Shown here: one piece after another, positions 17,877 through 25,486 of the stretch
Layout of the letters: the number at the start of each line of letters is the position of its first letter
Position numbering within the stretch: position 1 is the stretch's first letter
Assembly: GCA_026708505.1 (NCBI GenBank)
Contig: JAPOUU010000066.1
Coordinates: forward strand, 1-37,615
DNA: 37,615 nucleotides
Source of the DNA: Hyphomicrobiales bacterium
Lineage (GTDB): Bacteria > Pseudomonadota > Alphaproteobacteria > JAPOUT01
Direction of reading: 5' to 3'
The notes under the pieces: model-generated
Told to the model about the DNA's origin: nothing
The model's database searches: none
Seen by the model: only the letters and a program-made list of their open reading frames with translations
Translations under genes and position numbers: made by a program

Positions 17877-18815
17877 TTAGGATCCGTCGGTCACCATGTT
17901 ATGGCTGCCGAAATAGTAGACATGGCCCGACTTGCCCCGAAGATCATCTTTGGTGATGGAAACGTTCGGCGCATTCAGATAGGTATTGTCATGGGTTTTC
18001 ACCCATTCATCGGCGGGCTGCAAGGTGGATGTGAAGAATGTGGTTTCCGGCACCAGGTAATGGTGCGGAATGGCGATTTTTGCCCCTGTTTTTCTCACAA
18101 CACTGTCAGCCTGTTGATAGTCGAGAATATGGCGGGAGCCATCAACGGGAACGAAAATAACATCTACATCCCCGATCTGGTCCCAGACTTCCCGGGGCGG
18201 TTCCGGACGGTTGTCGCCCCAACTCAGGAATTTCATGCCGCCGGTTTCGATTAGATAAATATTATTGTCAAAATGGCGGGCGTTGTCCGGAGGACAGATC
18301 ATCTCACGGCTTTCAAACTGTTTTACCGCTTCGGTCCATTCAATGATTCCCGGGGCCACACACTGGTGTTTGTCGGCGATGCCGGTGATTTTCACATCAC
18401 CCAGCGTGAAACTGCCTGCCATGCGGTCCAATATCATATTGGCTTCCAGCGCACCAATGGCGTCATGGTCAAAATGGGCGTGGCTGGAAAGCCCGATGTC
18501 CACTTCGGCTTTTGGAAAATCCATCCGGTACCAAAGGCCCCAAGCTCCGGACGGATCATTGCGCCACGGATCCAGCATGATTTTAATGCCGGAGGGGGAC
18601 GTGATCTGGAAAGCGGAGTTCGAGAAGAAAGCAACATCAACGGCACCTTCTGCGGAAAAATCACCACCCTCGTTCTGGATATCAATAATTTTGTTGTGGT
18701 TTTTGCCCGACTGCCAGGTATCCAGTCCATTTTCACCAACGGCGCTTAATGCGCCAAGACTAATCCCGGCCAGTGCAACAACGCCGACGGCGCCATATTT
18801 CAATGCAGATTTCAT
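17877..18815 (-). CDS. Secreted metallo-beta-lactamase-fold hydrolase (UlaG-like)
   Basis: 312 residues with AGGGAG 8 nt before ATG 18815. An N-terminal hydrophobic segment (GAVGVVALAGISLGALSA) acts as signal peptide or membrane anchor. The metal-binding motif HAHFDH is at about 112-117 (His112, His114, Asp116, His117), with later ligand candidates in DKHQC, VPVDGSRH and PHHY, as in the beta-lactamase_2/UlaG-like branch. FSNSAFQITSPSGIKIMLDPW is the usual opening of that branch. Location outside the cytoplasm is less usual for UlaG-like enzymes. Probably one operon with the HupE-type gene, which suggests a role linked to metal supply; the substrate is unknown. Confidence 0.82.
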   Translation of the reverse strand: MKSALKYGAVGVVALAGISLGALSAVGENGLDTWQSGKNHNKIIDIQNEGGDFSAEGAVDVAFFSNSAFQITSPSGIKIMLDPWRNDPSGAWGLWYRMDFPKAEVDIGLSSHAHFDHDAIGALEANMILDRMAGSFTLGDVKITGIADKHQCVAPGIIEWTEAVKQFESREMICPPDNARHFDNNIYLIETGGMKFLSWGDNRPEPPREVWDQIGDVDVIFVPVDGSRHILDYQQADSVVRKTGAKIAIPHHYLVPETTFFTSTLQPADEWVKTHDNTYLNAPNVSITKDDLRGKSGHVYYFGSHNMVTDGS

Positions 18816-18857
18816 TGTAAAGTCTCCCTGTTAATTCCACGATTTTGTCCTCTCGCG

Positions 18858-18886
18858 ATAGTGCCACGGGCTCATACCAATGTCAA
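18858..18886 (-). promoter_or_regulatory. Candidate promoter of the metallo-beta-lactamase-fold / HupE-type operon
   Basis: Minus strand TTGACA (18886-18881), 17 nt, CACTAT (18863-18858). Consensus -35 and correct spacing; the -10 is weak. The start codon is about 43 nt downstream. Confidence 0.4.
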
Positions 18887-18980
18887 TTTGCCAAATAAAG
18901 GGACAAGACGGCATCAAGACCCGGCCGGAGAGCTTCATCCGAACACGGTTCTTTCCTATCCCCGACAATAACTTCAAACA

Positions 18981-20279
18981 CTAATTCCAGGACAATCGCA
19001 GTGTTTGCTTAACATGATCCTGCAGGTTTTGTGGTATTTCCAGTTTCTTTGCGGTTTCAAGCCAAGTTGAAAACACTTCGATGGTTTTTTCCAAAATCGC
19101 CTTCTCCCTGTTGCGCGGCAAGCCTGCATATTTTGCAAGATGCTTCAGGTCGCTTAATGTGAATTCGGATGTTTTTCCGTTGATGCTTAGTTGGTGGAAC
19201 TTTGTAAAATCGCTGCCCTCCGCGTGACATAGGTCATAGGCCGGTGCGATATCCCAGTTGCCTTCGCGATCCATCATGAAACTAAAATTCTTTACATGGT
19301 CGTCCCGGTTGCAACCAACCAGGTTAAACACCACGCGGCGAAATTGCTCCTCGATGGAGGCTTGGGAAATACCCAGTTCGCGCATTGTCATAAAGAGTTG
19401 CTCGTATGAATAGGCACCGCTTTCGTAATAATCGAAATGGGCAACCGCCGCGAATGTCTGGACGAATTTTTTACCCCCCTGTTCATCGCGGTCAAAACGG
19501 CGTGTCATGAAATGATTGCGGTTATTCTCTCCGAGCAAGCGGCTTTCCATCATGTTAATGCCGCAGTCCCTAGCCATCAGGTAATAACTGTATTCCAACA
19601 GTCCGTAACCCGATGGGTCCGCAATGCCCCAATCGCCGCTAAAGGCTACGCCGTCAAGTTTGATCAACCAATGTTCAAAACCCGGCGGAAGGTCTATCTG
19701 CCCTGAGCGGATTTGTTTCGTTTCCGGATTGTAGGCGATGACTGCTTTTGCACGCGCGCCGCCAGCCGAAGCCCCAACACTTACAATTTCGAGCAAGGCA
19801 CTTTCTTCTTTTCCGCGGGTTAGTTTTGTATCAAGCTTTTTCCTTTCCGCAAATGCCATTGAAGCAAGAGAGATGAGTTCATGAACTTCGAGTATTTTGT
19901 CTTTTGCCGTATCATCACCTGTTGAAGGTTCGAATTCCAACGCACCCATGCCGCGCGTACCCGTATAACACAACCGGTCGACGGCATTGAATTCTTCCGA
20001 GCGTCGGCCTTTTTGGGCGAGCCAGATGTCAACGAGCTTCTTACCGTATTTGTCGGGCAAACTGTCGGCTAGGAGACCGGGCAGCCCATGGAAAGACCTC
20101 GGTGCAAGATTTTCAAACTGGTATATGCGCCCGATACGCACAGGCATGTGCAGTGGAGCCAACTCCATCCCAAAGTCGGCAAAATTTGGATCATATTGAA
20201 ACCGTGCATATCTCTCATCAGCATCCATTGAAACATAACCGATAGGCGTGCCCCATAGATTGACCGTAGCTTTGCTCAT
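18981..20279 (-). CDS. hipA: HipA-family toxin, Ser/Thr kinase
   Basis: 432 residues, full length for the family. The HipA N-terminal domain (N1) is followed by the HipA-like C-terminal kinase fold: Gly-rich loop SVGASAGGARAKAV (about 167-180), which contains the Ser residues of the autophosphorylation loop; catalytic NRDDHVKN (324-331); and metal-binding APAYD (345-349). In E. coli HipA phosphorylates GltX and arrests translation, producing persisters; relatives hit other synthetases, so the target here is not certain. All key residues are present. The ATG overlaps the antitoxin stop as TGATG, so expression is coupled. Composition is A+T-rich relative to neighbours. Confidence 0.94.
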   Translation of the reverse strand: MSKATVNLWGTPIGYVSMDADERYARFQYDPNFADFGMELAPLHMPVRIGRIYQFENLAPRSFHGLPGLLADSLPDKYGKKLVDIWLAQKGRRSEEFNAVDRLCYTGTRGMGALEFEPSTGDDTAKDKILEVHELISLASMAFAERKKLDTKLTRGKEESALLEIVSVGASAGGARAKAVIAYNPETKQIRSGQIDLPPGFEHWLIKLDGVAFSGDWGIADPSGYGLLEYSYYLMARDCGINMMESRLLGENNRNHFMTRRFDRDEQGGKKFVQTFAAVAHFDYYESGAYSYEQLFMTMRELGISQASIEEQFRRVVFNLVGCNRDDHVKNFSFMMDREGNWDIAPAYDLCHAEGSDFTKFHQLSINGKTSEFTLSDLKHLAKYAGLPRNREKAILEKTIEVFSTWLETAKKLEIPQNLQDHVKQTLRLSWN

Positions 20280-20611
20280 CAGACTTCATCTCCCCATACA
20301 ATGCCGGATGCCGAAGATATTTTCTTTCTTTTTCCGGATGACGCGCCAAGAACTTCAGCCATTGGTGATTTAAAATCTTCCGGCAAAAGCGCATCGATTG
20401 ATGCTGCCCTATCCAGCGCTTTCAAAATCTTCAACCATGTTTCAATCTGACTGTCTTGTCCGCTCTCAACACGCTTTAGCGTGGCAACGCCGATACCGGC
20501 TTCCTCGGCCAGCCTGCTTTGGGAAAAACCCAGCACTTTCCGAATTCGGACCAAGCGTTCGCCGAGTTCTTTAAGAATTGCCGTTTCCGGGGTTAGTTGA
20601 TTAATTTTCAT
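20279..20611 (-). CDS. hipB: HipB-family antitoxin, HTH repressor
   Basis: 110 residues from ATG 20611, which has AAGGGA 4 nt upstream; the frame is open 23 codons further but lacks a site and would run through the promoter. An XRE-type helix-turn-helix covers about 16-70 (LGERLVRIRKVLGFSQSRLAEEAG then GVATLKRVESG). The C-terminal tail is basic and then ends IVWGDEV, typical of HipB tails ending in Trp. It should neutralise HipA and repress the operon from the palindromes just upstream. Confidence 0.92.
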   Translation of the reverse strand: MKINQLTPETAILKELGERLVRIRKVLGFSQSRLAEEAGIGVATLKRVESGQDSQIETWLKILKALDRAASIDALLPEDFKSPMAEVLGASSGKRKKISSASGIVWGDEV

Positions 20612-20647
20612 AATGTCCCTTGTGGCCGTTGATTCGATTACGTGACT

Positions 20648-20714
20648 AAAATAGCTCATATATGATACAATATCAAGCATTTTGGCTAAAAAAGTATCAT
20701 AATTGATACTTTTT
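20648..20714 (-). promoter_or_regulatory. hipBA promoter with two palindromic operator candidates
   Basis: A promoter on the minus strand reads TTGATA (20676-20671), 17 nt, TATTTT (20653-20648). A palindrome TGATA-CAA-TATCA (20663-20675) covers the -35 and part of the spacer. A second, perfect 11-bp inverted repeat AAAAAGTATCA-TAAT-TGATACTTTTT (20689-20714) lies just upstream. Both share TATCA/TGATA half-sites. E. coli HipB binds TATCC-N8-GGATA operators, so TATCA-type sites are a plausible local variant. Confidence 0.65.
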
Positions 20715-20810
20715 ATCTAACATATCAAGGCTTTGTAAAGGAAATATTTGGGCGTTAACCCCGAGCCAACCCGTAAAAACTGCCCGTTTTACGCCATACA
20801 AATCGAGAGT

Positions 20811-21134
20811 TTATGCGACCTCCAAGCTCAATCTTCCTCGGCGACGAGATTTTGAAGCGCGAAGGACAATTTCCACATCTTGCCCCAAACCCGTCAGCAG
20901 TTGCAGGAGATCCTCCACCGAATATTCTCTAAAGTGACCTCGCAATAGACGGGAAAGTTTTGATTGGGAAAGACCCAGCAACCTTGCTGCTTTCCTCTTT
21001 GTCAGCCGACGACGACGAAGGATTCTGTCCATGCGAATAACAATCCCGGACTTGAGAAGATGTATGTCCGCATCGGGAAAACCTAAATCCGCAAACACAT
21101 TGCCGCTTCCTTCTTCGATATCTTCCGTCTCCAT
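20811..21134 (-). CDS. XRE-family HigA-like antitoxin, apparently without toxin partner
   Basis: 107 residues from ATG 21134 with AAGGAG 7 nt upstream. NVFADLGFPDADIHLLKSGIVIRM at the start and the XRE helix-turn-helix (RRRRLTKRKAARLLGLSQSKLSRLLRG) are the signature of the small HigA2-type antitoxins, whose toxin gene usually lies directly upstream. Here only about 90 nt separate it from the terminator of the binding-protein gene, too little for a toxin. A 22-codon open tail ending GKSPRVKEM just before the site might be a toxin remnant, but it is not recognisable. It may be a solitary regulator. Confidence 0.75.
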   Translation of the reverse strand: METEDIEEGSGNVFADLGFPDADIHLLKSGIVIRMDRILRRRRLTKRKAARLLGLSQSKLSRLLRGHFREYSVEDLLQLLTGLGQDVEIVLRASKSRRRGRLSLEVA

Positions 21135-21223
21135 TTTACATCTCCTTAACTCTTGGACTCTTTCCAATTGCCATCAAATCAAAACTGCCTCTTCCCCGAA
21201 GAATTGTCTACAAACTACTCCGC

Positions 21224-21256
21224 AAAAAAAGGGCGCCGGATTTCTCCGACGCCCTT
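21224..21256 (-). terminator. Rho-independent terminator of the polyamine-type binding protein gene
   Basis: On the minus strand GGGCGTCGGA-GAAA-TCCGGCGCCC (10-bp stem, one G-U, GNRA loop) is followed by TTTTTTT, 24 nt after the stop codon. A textbook intrinsic terminator. Confidence 0.92.
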
Positions 21257-21279
21257 CGATTTGGCTCTGTCGCCCGAAT

Positions 21280-22422
21280 TTACGCGGCGACAAACTCGTC
21301 GCGGTACTCGGAACGAATGTCGGCATACCAAGCCGGCTCTGTGGGCCAGGGCCAGAGGTTGTCCAAAGCGCTGCCGGGGTAAGCCTCGGCAAAGTTGTTC
21401 TTGGACTGCTCCGAGAGGAAAGCGTCGGAACCGGTCACTGCGGAATTGTATCCGGTCTTGTTCGCGGTTTCGCCTCCAACTGCGGGCCGATACATGAAAT
21501 CGATGAAAGCATAGACTTCTTCAATGTTGCGCGCCGCTTTGGGAAGCGCAAGCCCATCGATCCACGCGAGGGCACCCTCTTTCGGCGCTTGGTAGGTGAC
21601 GGGCTGTCCTTCGCTTTTCATAGCGAGGGTGGGACCGTCCCAAGTCTGTCCGATGACCATGCCTTCCTGCAAGAAGCCGCTCTTTTGCGCGTCAGCATCA
21701 TTCCAGAATTTCCCGACATGGCCTTTGCGTGCAACGACCCAATCGGTGACTTTCCGCCAGATGGGACGCATGGCTTCTTCGCTGCTGTAAGCGCGTCTCA
21801 TGTCTCCGGGCTCGAGTTCGCCGATGGTTTCCATGTAGAGTCCCGCGCCCACCATCATGGAGTGGGGGCGTCCCATCATTTTGCCGGAAACATCGTCCGC
21901 CCAGACATCCCCGTAGGAGGGCACGCCTCCATCGGGCGACCATTTGTCCGTGCGCCACGCAACGGCTTCGGTTCCCCATATGTGGGGAAGCCAGTGCGAA
22001 CCGTTTCCGCCGAAGTTCCATTCTTCTTCGCCGACGTCGAGCATGCCCTTGTTAACGTTCTGGGTTGGTATGCGCCCGAGATCGAAGGCTTGAAGCAATT
22101 CGAGAGGCTCCCACTGGGGAGAACGCATGTTGGTTGGCGTGACAATGTCCGCGCCCCGGCCCTTGGTGGCTTTCATCTTGTTGATGAGTTCTTCGTTGGA
22201 TCCGATTCCGGTGAAGTTAATGGTAACCCCGGTTTCCTCCTTGAACTGATCACGCAATGTTTGCGGAAGGTAATCCGACCACATGTAGATGTTGAGTTCG
22301 CCGCTTTGGGAGAAGGCGTTTTTGACATAGAGGGGAGCCGAAGCGATAACGCCGGCGGCAACCCCGGTTTTGAGAACTTTGCGTCGTGAAAGACGCGGAA
22401 GTGTTTTTTCTTTGGTTTTCAT
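21280..22422 (-). CDS. Tat-exported polyamine-type (PotD/SBP_bac_8) binding protein
   Basis: 380 residues, the extracytoplasmic receptor of the Pot-type importer encoded divergently at 22624-25485. The N-terminus has a twin-arginine signal SRRKVLKTG (12-20) and a hydrophobic stretch ending NAFSQS. The mature protein starts LNIYMWSDYLPQTLRDQF, typical of PotD/PotF-like proteins; ADIVTPTN and VAWRTDKW also fit. Spermidine or putrescine are the classic ligands, but this broader family also binds other small cationic compounds. The weak ribosome site GAGAG lies about 6 nt upstream. Confidence 0.9.
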   Translation of the reverse strand: MKTKEKTLPRLSRRKVLKTGVAAGVIASAPLYVKNAFSQSGELNIYMWSDYLPQTLRDQFKEETGVTINFTGIGSNEELINKMKATKGRGADIVTPTNMRSPQWEPLELLQAFDLGRIPTQNVNKGMLDVGEEEWNFGGNGSHWLPHIWGTEAVAWRTDKWSPDGGVPSYGDVWADDVSGKMMGRPHSMMVGAGLYMETIGELEPGDMRRAYSSEEAMRPIWRKVTDWVVARKGHVGKFWNDADAQKSGFLQEGMVIGQTWDGPTLAMKSEGQPVTYQAPKEGALAWIDGLALPKAARNIEEVYAFIDFMYRPAVGGETANKTGYNSAVTGSDAFLSEQSKNNFAEAYPGSALDNLWPWPTEPAWYADIRSEYRDEFVAA

Positions 22423-22516
22423 GGTTTTCTCTCACTCACTTGTTGGATTTCGAGTAGGTGTTAGGGTGGATAATCGTGACATGATTCTCTTGCGGAGTCT
22501 AGCGTTATTGCGGGTT

Positions 22517-22549
22517 TTTTCGAGGTATTTTCAAGGTATTTTCGAGGCG
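22517..22549. repeat. Three tandem 11-bp repeats in the divergent pot promoter region
   Basis: TTTTCGAGGTA, TTTTCAAGGTA and TTTTCGAGGCG follow one another without gaps (22517-22527, 22528-22538, 22539-22549). A period close to one helical turn puts the repeats on the same DNA face, as for cooperative binding of a regulator. They lie 75 nt before the potA-type start and about 95 nt from the divergent binding-protein start. Confidence 0.65.
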
Positions 22550-22623
22550 TCTCTTCCCTTTAAGGCAAACTTCCGCTACCATCGCACACAGCAAAAAAGT
22601 AGATAAAACATGAGAGGGACAAA

Positions 22624-23709
22624 ATGAGTGCGGACGTTGAACTTGACCACCTAACCATCCGATTCGGCAATTTTGTCGCGTTACAGGACGCGAATCTGCG
22701 AATTCCCGCCGGTAGTTTCTTTAGTTTCCTGGGGCCCTCGGGGTGCGGCAAAACCACCATTTTGCGCGCTATTTCCGGATTCCTCGACCCTTCCGAAGGA
22801 CATGTGCGAATCGGCGGGGAGGATATGGCCGGAATCCCTCCAAACAACAGGCCCACGGCCCTCATCTTCCAAAACCTGGCGCTCTTCCCGCTCATGAAAG
22901 TTTGGGAGAACATCGCCTTCGGCCTCGAAGTCCGTCGCGTCCCCAAAGCACAAAGACGTGAACGCGCCCAGGAACTTCTCGAGTTGATTGCCCTCCCCAA
23001 CCAGGGCGAAAAGCTCGTTTCCGAACTCTCCGGAGGGCAGCGCCAGCGCGTCGCCATTGCGAGGGCGCTCGCCGTTGAGCCCGAGGTATTGCTTCTCGAT
23101 GAACCTCTTTCCGCCCTCGACCTCAAACTTCGCCAGCACATGAGAACGGAACTGCGCGCCATACAGCAACGCGTCGGCATTACCTTCATCTACATCACGC
23201 ACGACCAAGGCGAGGCTCTCATCATGTCCGACCAAATTGCCGTCATGTCGCAGGGCGTCATCCAGCAAATCGGAAGCGGTCCCGAGATTTATGAAAATCC
23301 GAAAACGCCCTTCGTTGCATCTTTCGTCGGCGAGAACAACGCCTTCACCGGACGGGTCGCTTCCGCCGATGCCAATCACGCGGCCGTTGAAACCCACTTC
23401 GGAGCCTTGCGGGGACGCAACTCCGCCGGACTCAAAACCGGAGACCAGGCCATCCTGTTCGTGCGCCCCGAAATCCTCCAGCTCGGCGCGGGCACCCAAG
23501 GAAACGCCCTCAAAAGCAAAGTGCTCGCCAAGGAATTCGAAGGCTTCGCCTCGCACATCCATCTTGCAAACTCCCAGGGCGAACGACACATCTCCTTTTC
23601 AACCTCCCAGGAAGAAGCCCTGAATATTTCGCCCGGCGAAGAAGCGACCGTCCACTTCTCTCCCGACCGCGCCATTGCCCTGCCCCTGGGAGAACTCGCG
23701 CATGAGTAA
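22624..23709 (+). CDS. Polyamine-type ABC transporter ATPase (PotA family)
   Basis: 361 residues, ATG with GAGAGGGAC directly upstream. One ABC domain: Walker A GPSGCGKTT (about 37-45), signature LSGGQRQR, Walker B LLLDEPLSALD and the switch His in ITHDQGEA. A C-terminal TOBE-type domain (VGENNAFTGRV, then FVRPEIL) is typical of the PotA/CysA/MalK branch. First gene of a five-gene set; its end overlaps the next permease by 8 nt. Confidence 0.93.
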   Translation: MSADVELDHLTIRFGNFVALQDANLRIPAGSFFSFLGPSGCGKTTILRAISGFLDPSEGHVRIGGEDMAGIPPNNRPTALIFQNLALFPLMKVWENIAFGLEVRRVPKAQRRERAQELLELIALPNQGEKLVSELSGGQRQRVAIARALAVEPEVLLLDEPLSALDLKLRQHMRTELRAIQQRVGITFIYITHDQGEALIMSDQIAVMSQGVIQQIGSGPEIYENPKTPFVASFVGENNAFTGRVASADANHAAVETHFGALRGRNSAGLKTGDQAILFVRPEILQLGAGTQGNALKSKVLAKEFEGFASHIHLANSQGERHISFSTSQEEALNISPGEEATVHFSPDRAIALPLGELAHE

Positions 23710-24634
23710 AGTCAGCGACTTCTTCGCCGAGTTTGTCCGGCGCAACGGAGCGACGATATCCGTCTACCTCTTCACCGCCGTAATCTTCTGGATTGCCGTT
23801 CTCATCGTCCTGCCGCAGCTCTACATGCTCGACTTCTCCTTCCGGTTCAATCTCCCGCCATCGAAGATCGGAACCGAGGAAGACGTTCACACGCTGAAAA
23901 ATTACAAATACCTCCTCTTCGGCGCCGAAGGAAACCCGAACGCTTTCAACTGGCTGCATCTCGAAGTCTTCTTTCGAACCATCTGGGCGGCCGTTCTCGT
24001 TACAATCCTCAACCTCGTCATCTGCTATCCCGTCGCCTATTACATGACGCAGGTTATCTCCGGCGGAAAGGCGCGGATTTTCATCCTGTGCCTTATCCTG
24101 CCGTTTTGGATCAATGAAATCCTGCGCGCCTTCGCTTTCCGTATTCTGTTCGGATTGAACGGTCCCATCAACTTCGCGCTTGTCCACCTGGGCATCGTGC
24201 CCGAGCCCGTTGAATTCATAAAAGCCGACATCGCGCTCTATACCGGACTCGCCTACGCCTACATGCTGCTCATGATCTTCCCGCTCTACAACGCCATTGA
24301 AAGCCTTGACCACAACCAAATCGATGCCGCCCGCGACCTCGGCTCGCCGTGGTGGCGAATCCATTGGCGCGTCGTCATCCCCCACGCCAAGCCCGGAATC
24401 GCCTCCGGATGCACCATGGTCTTTATGCTCACCGCGGGGGCTCTCGCCGCTCCGCAAATCCTCGGGGGCCCGTCGAGCCTGTGGTTCACGCAAGTCATTT
24501 ATCAGTGGTTCTATACCGGCGGAAACTGGCCGCAAGGCGCCGCTTACGCCTTCGTCCTGCTCACCGCCTGCATCGTTTTCGTGCTGACGATGATGCGGAT
24601 TTTCCGCGTCTCTCTGGGAGAAATCGCCAAATGA
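23702..24634 (+). CDS. Polyamine-type ABC transporter permease (PotB family)
   Basis: 310 residues from ATG 23702, inside the end of the ATPase gene. About six membrane spans, with the PotB-type long periplasmic segment between helix 1 and 2 and an EAA loop DAARDLGSPWWRIHWRVVIP. The SSLWFTQVIYQWFYTGGNWP block is characteristic of PotB/PotH permeases. The stop overlaps the next ATG (ATGA). Confidence 0.93.
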   Translation: MSKVSDFFAEFVRRNGATISVYLFTAVIFWIAVLIVLPQLYMLDFSFRFNLPPSKIGTEEDVHTLKNYKYLLFGAEGNPNAFNWLHLEVFFRTIWAAVLVTILNLVICYPVAYYMTQVISGGKARIFILCLILPFWINEILRAFAFRILFGLNGPINFALVHLGIVPEPVEFIKADIALYTGLAYAYMLLMIFPLYNAIESLDHNQIDAARDLGSPWWRIHWRVVIPHAKPGIASGCTMVFMLTAGALAAPQILGGPSSLWFTQVIYQWFYTGGNWPQGAAYAFVLLTACIVFVLTMMRIFRVSLGEIAK

Positions 24635-25485
24635 GCTCCACGGCACTCACACGCATGATGACGCTCTTTTACGTCGGGCTGTTCTTTACGTATTTGTTCG
24701 GACCGCTCGTGCTCATGGGGATTTCCGCCTTCAACACCGAAAAATACCCCACCGCCATCCCGTATAGCGGATTCACCTTCGAGTGGTTTAACAAACTCTT
24801 CAGCGACAAGGATCTCGTGCGCGGAGTCCTGAACAGCCTCATCATCGGCGTCGGCGTAGTCCTCCTTTCGGTTCCCATCGGACTCGCCGCCGCTATCATC
24901 ATGTCGCAATTGCACAAGCGGGCGCGAAGCATCTATTACGCCGTTGTTCTGTCTCCGATGCTCACGCCCGGAGTCATCATCGGCATCTCGACCCTCGTCT
25001 TCTGGGACAGGCTCGGCACCGCATTCGACGCCGACTGGGACACGTTCTTCTACGACGGGATCTTTCTTTCAATCCTCGGACAAACCAGTTTCATCTCGAC
25101 CTTCTGCATGCTTATCTTCATCGCGCGACTCCAGCGCTTTGACCGCGCGCAAGAAGAAGCCGCTCTTGACTTGGGCGCATCGCACCTCAGGGTCTTCTTC
25201 CGGATTCTCATCCCCTTCCTGCGCCCGGCCGTTTTCGCCGCAATCGTCCTCGCTTTCCTCACATCGTTCGAAAACTACAACACGACCGTCTTCACCATCG
25301 TATCCGAAAGCACGCTTACAACCGTGCTTGCAGGAAAGGTGCGGCTGGGAACCGACCCGTCCATTTCCGCCCTCGCCGTGCTTATCATTCTCATTACGCT
25401 TGTTGGCGCAACGGCCATCGAACTGCGCAAACGCGCCGAAGAAAAAAGGATTGCCGCGCAACTCGCAGCCGAGAAGGGTCTCTAG
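24631..25485 (+). CDS. Polyamine-type ABC transporter permease (PotC family)
   Basis: 284 residues from ATG 24631. Partner permease with the PotC signature LMGISAFNTEKYP, FEWFNKLFSDKDL and NSLIIGVGVVLLSVPIGL. The EAA loop reads EAALDLGASHLRVFFRILIP. The SFENYNTTVFT segment is also usual for PotC/PotI. One nt separates its stop from the methyltransferase start. Confidence 0.93.
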   Translation: MSSTALTRMMTLFYVGLFFTYLFGPLVLMGISAFNTEKYPTAIPYSGFTFEWFNKLFSDKDLVRGVLNSLIIGVGVVLLSVPIGLAAAIIMSQLHKRARSIYYAVVLSPMLTPGVIIGISTLVFWDRLGTAFDADWDTFFYDGIFLSILGQTSFISTFCMLIFIARLQRFDRAQEEAALDLGASHLRVFFRILIPFLRPAVFAAIVLAFLTSFENYNTTVFTIVSESTLTTVLAGKVRLGTDPSISALAVLIILITLVGATAIELRKRAEEKRIAAQLAAEKGL

Positions 25486-25486
25486 A

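Noticed and set aside
21031-22389. Plus-strand frame of 452 codons over the polyamine-type binding protein
   Set aside because: Antisense shadow; the minus-strand gene has a Tat signal, family motifs and a proper terminator.
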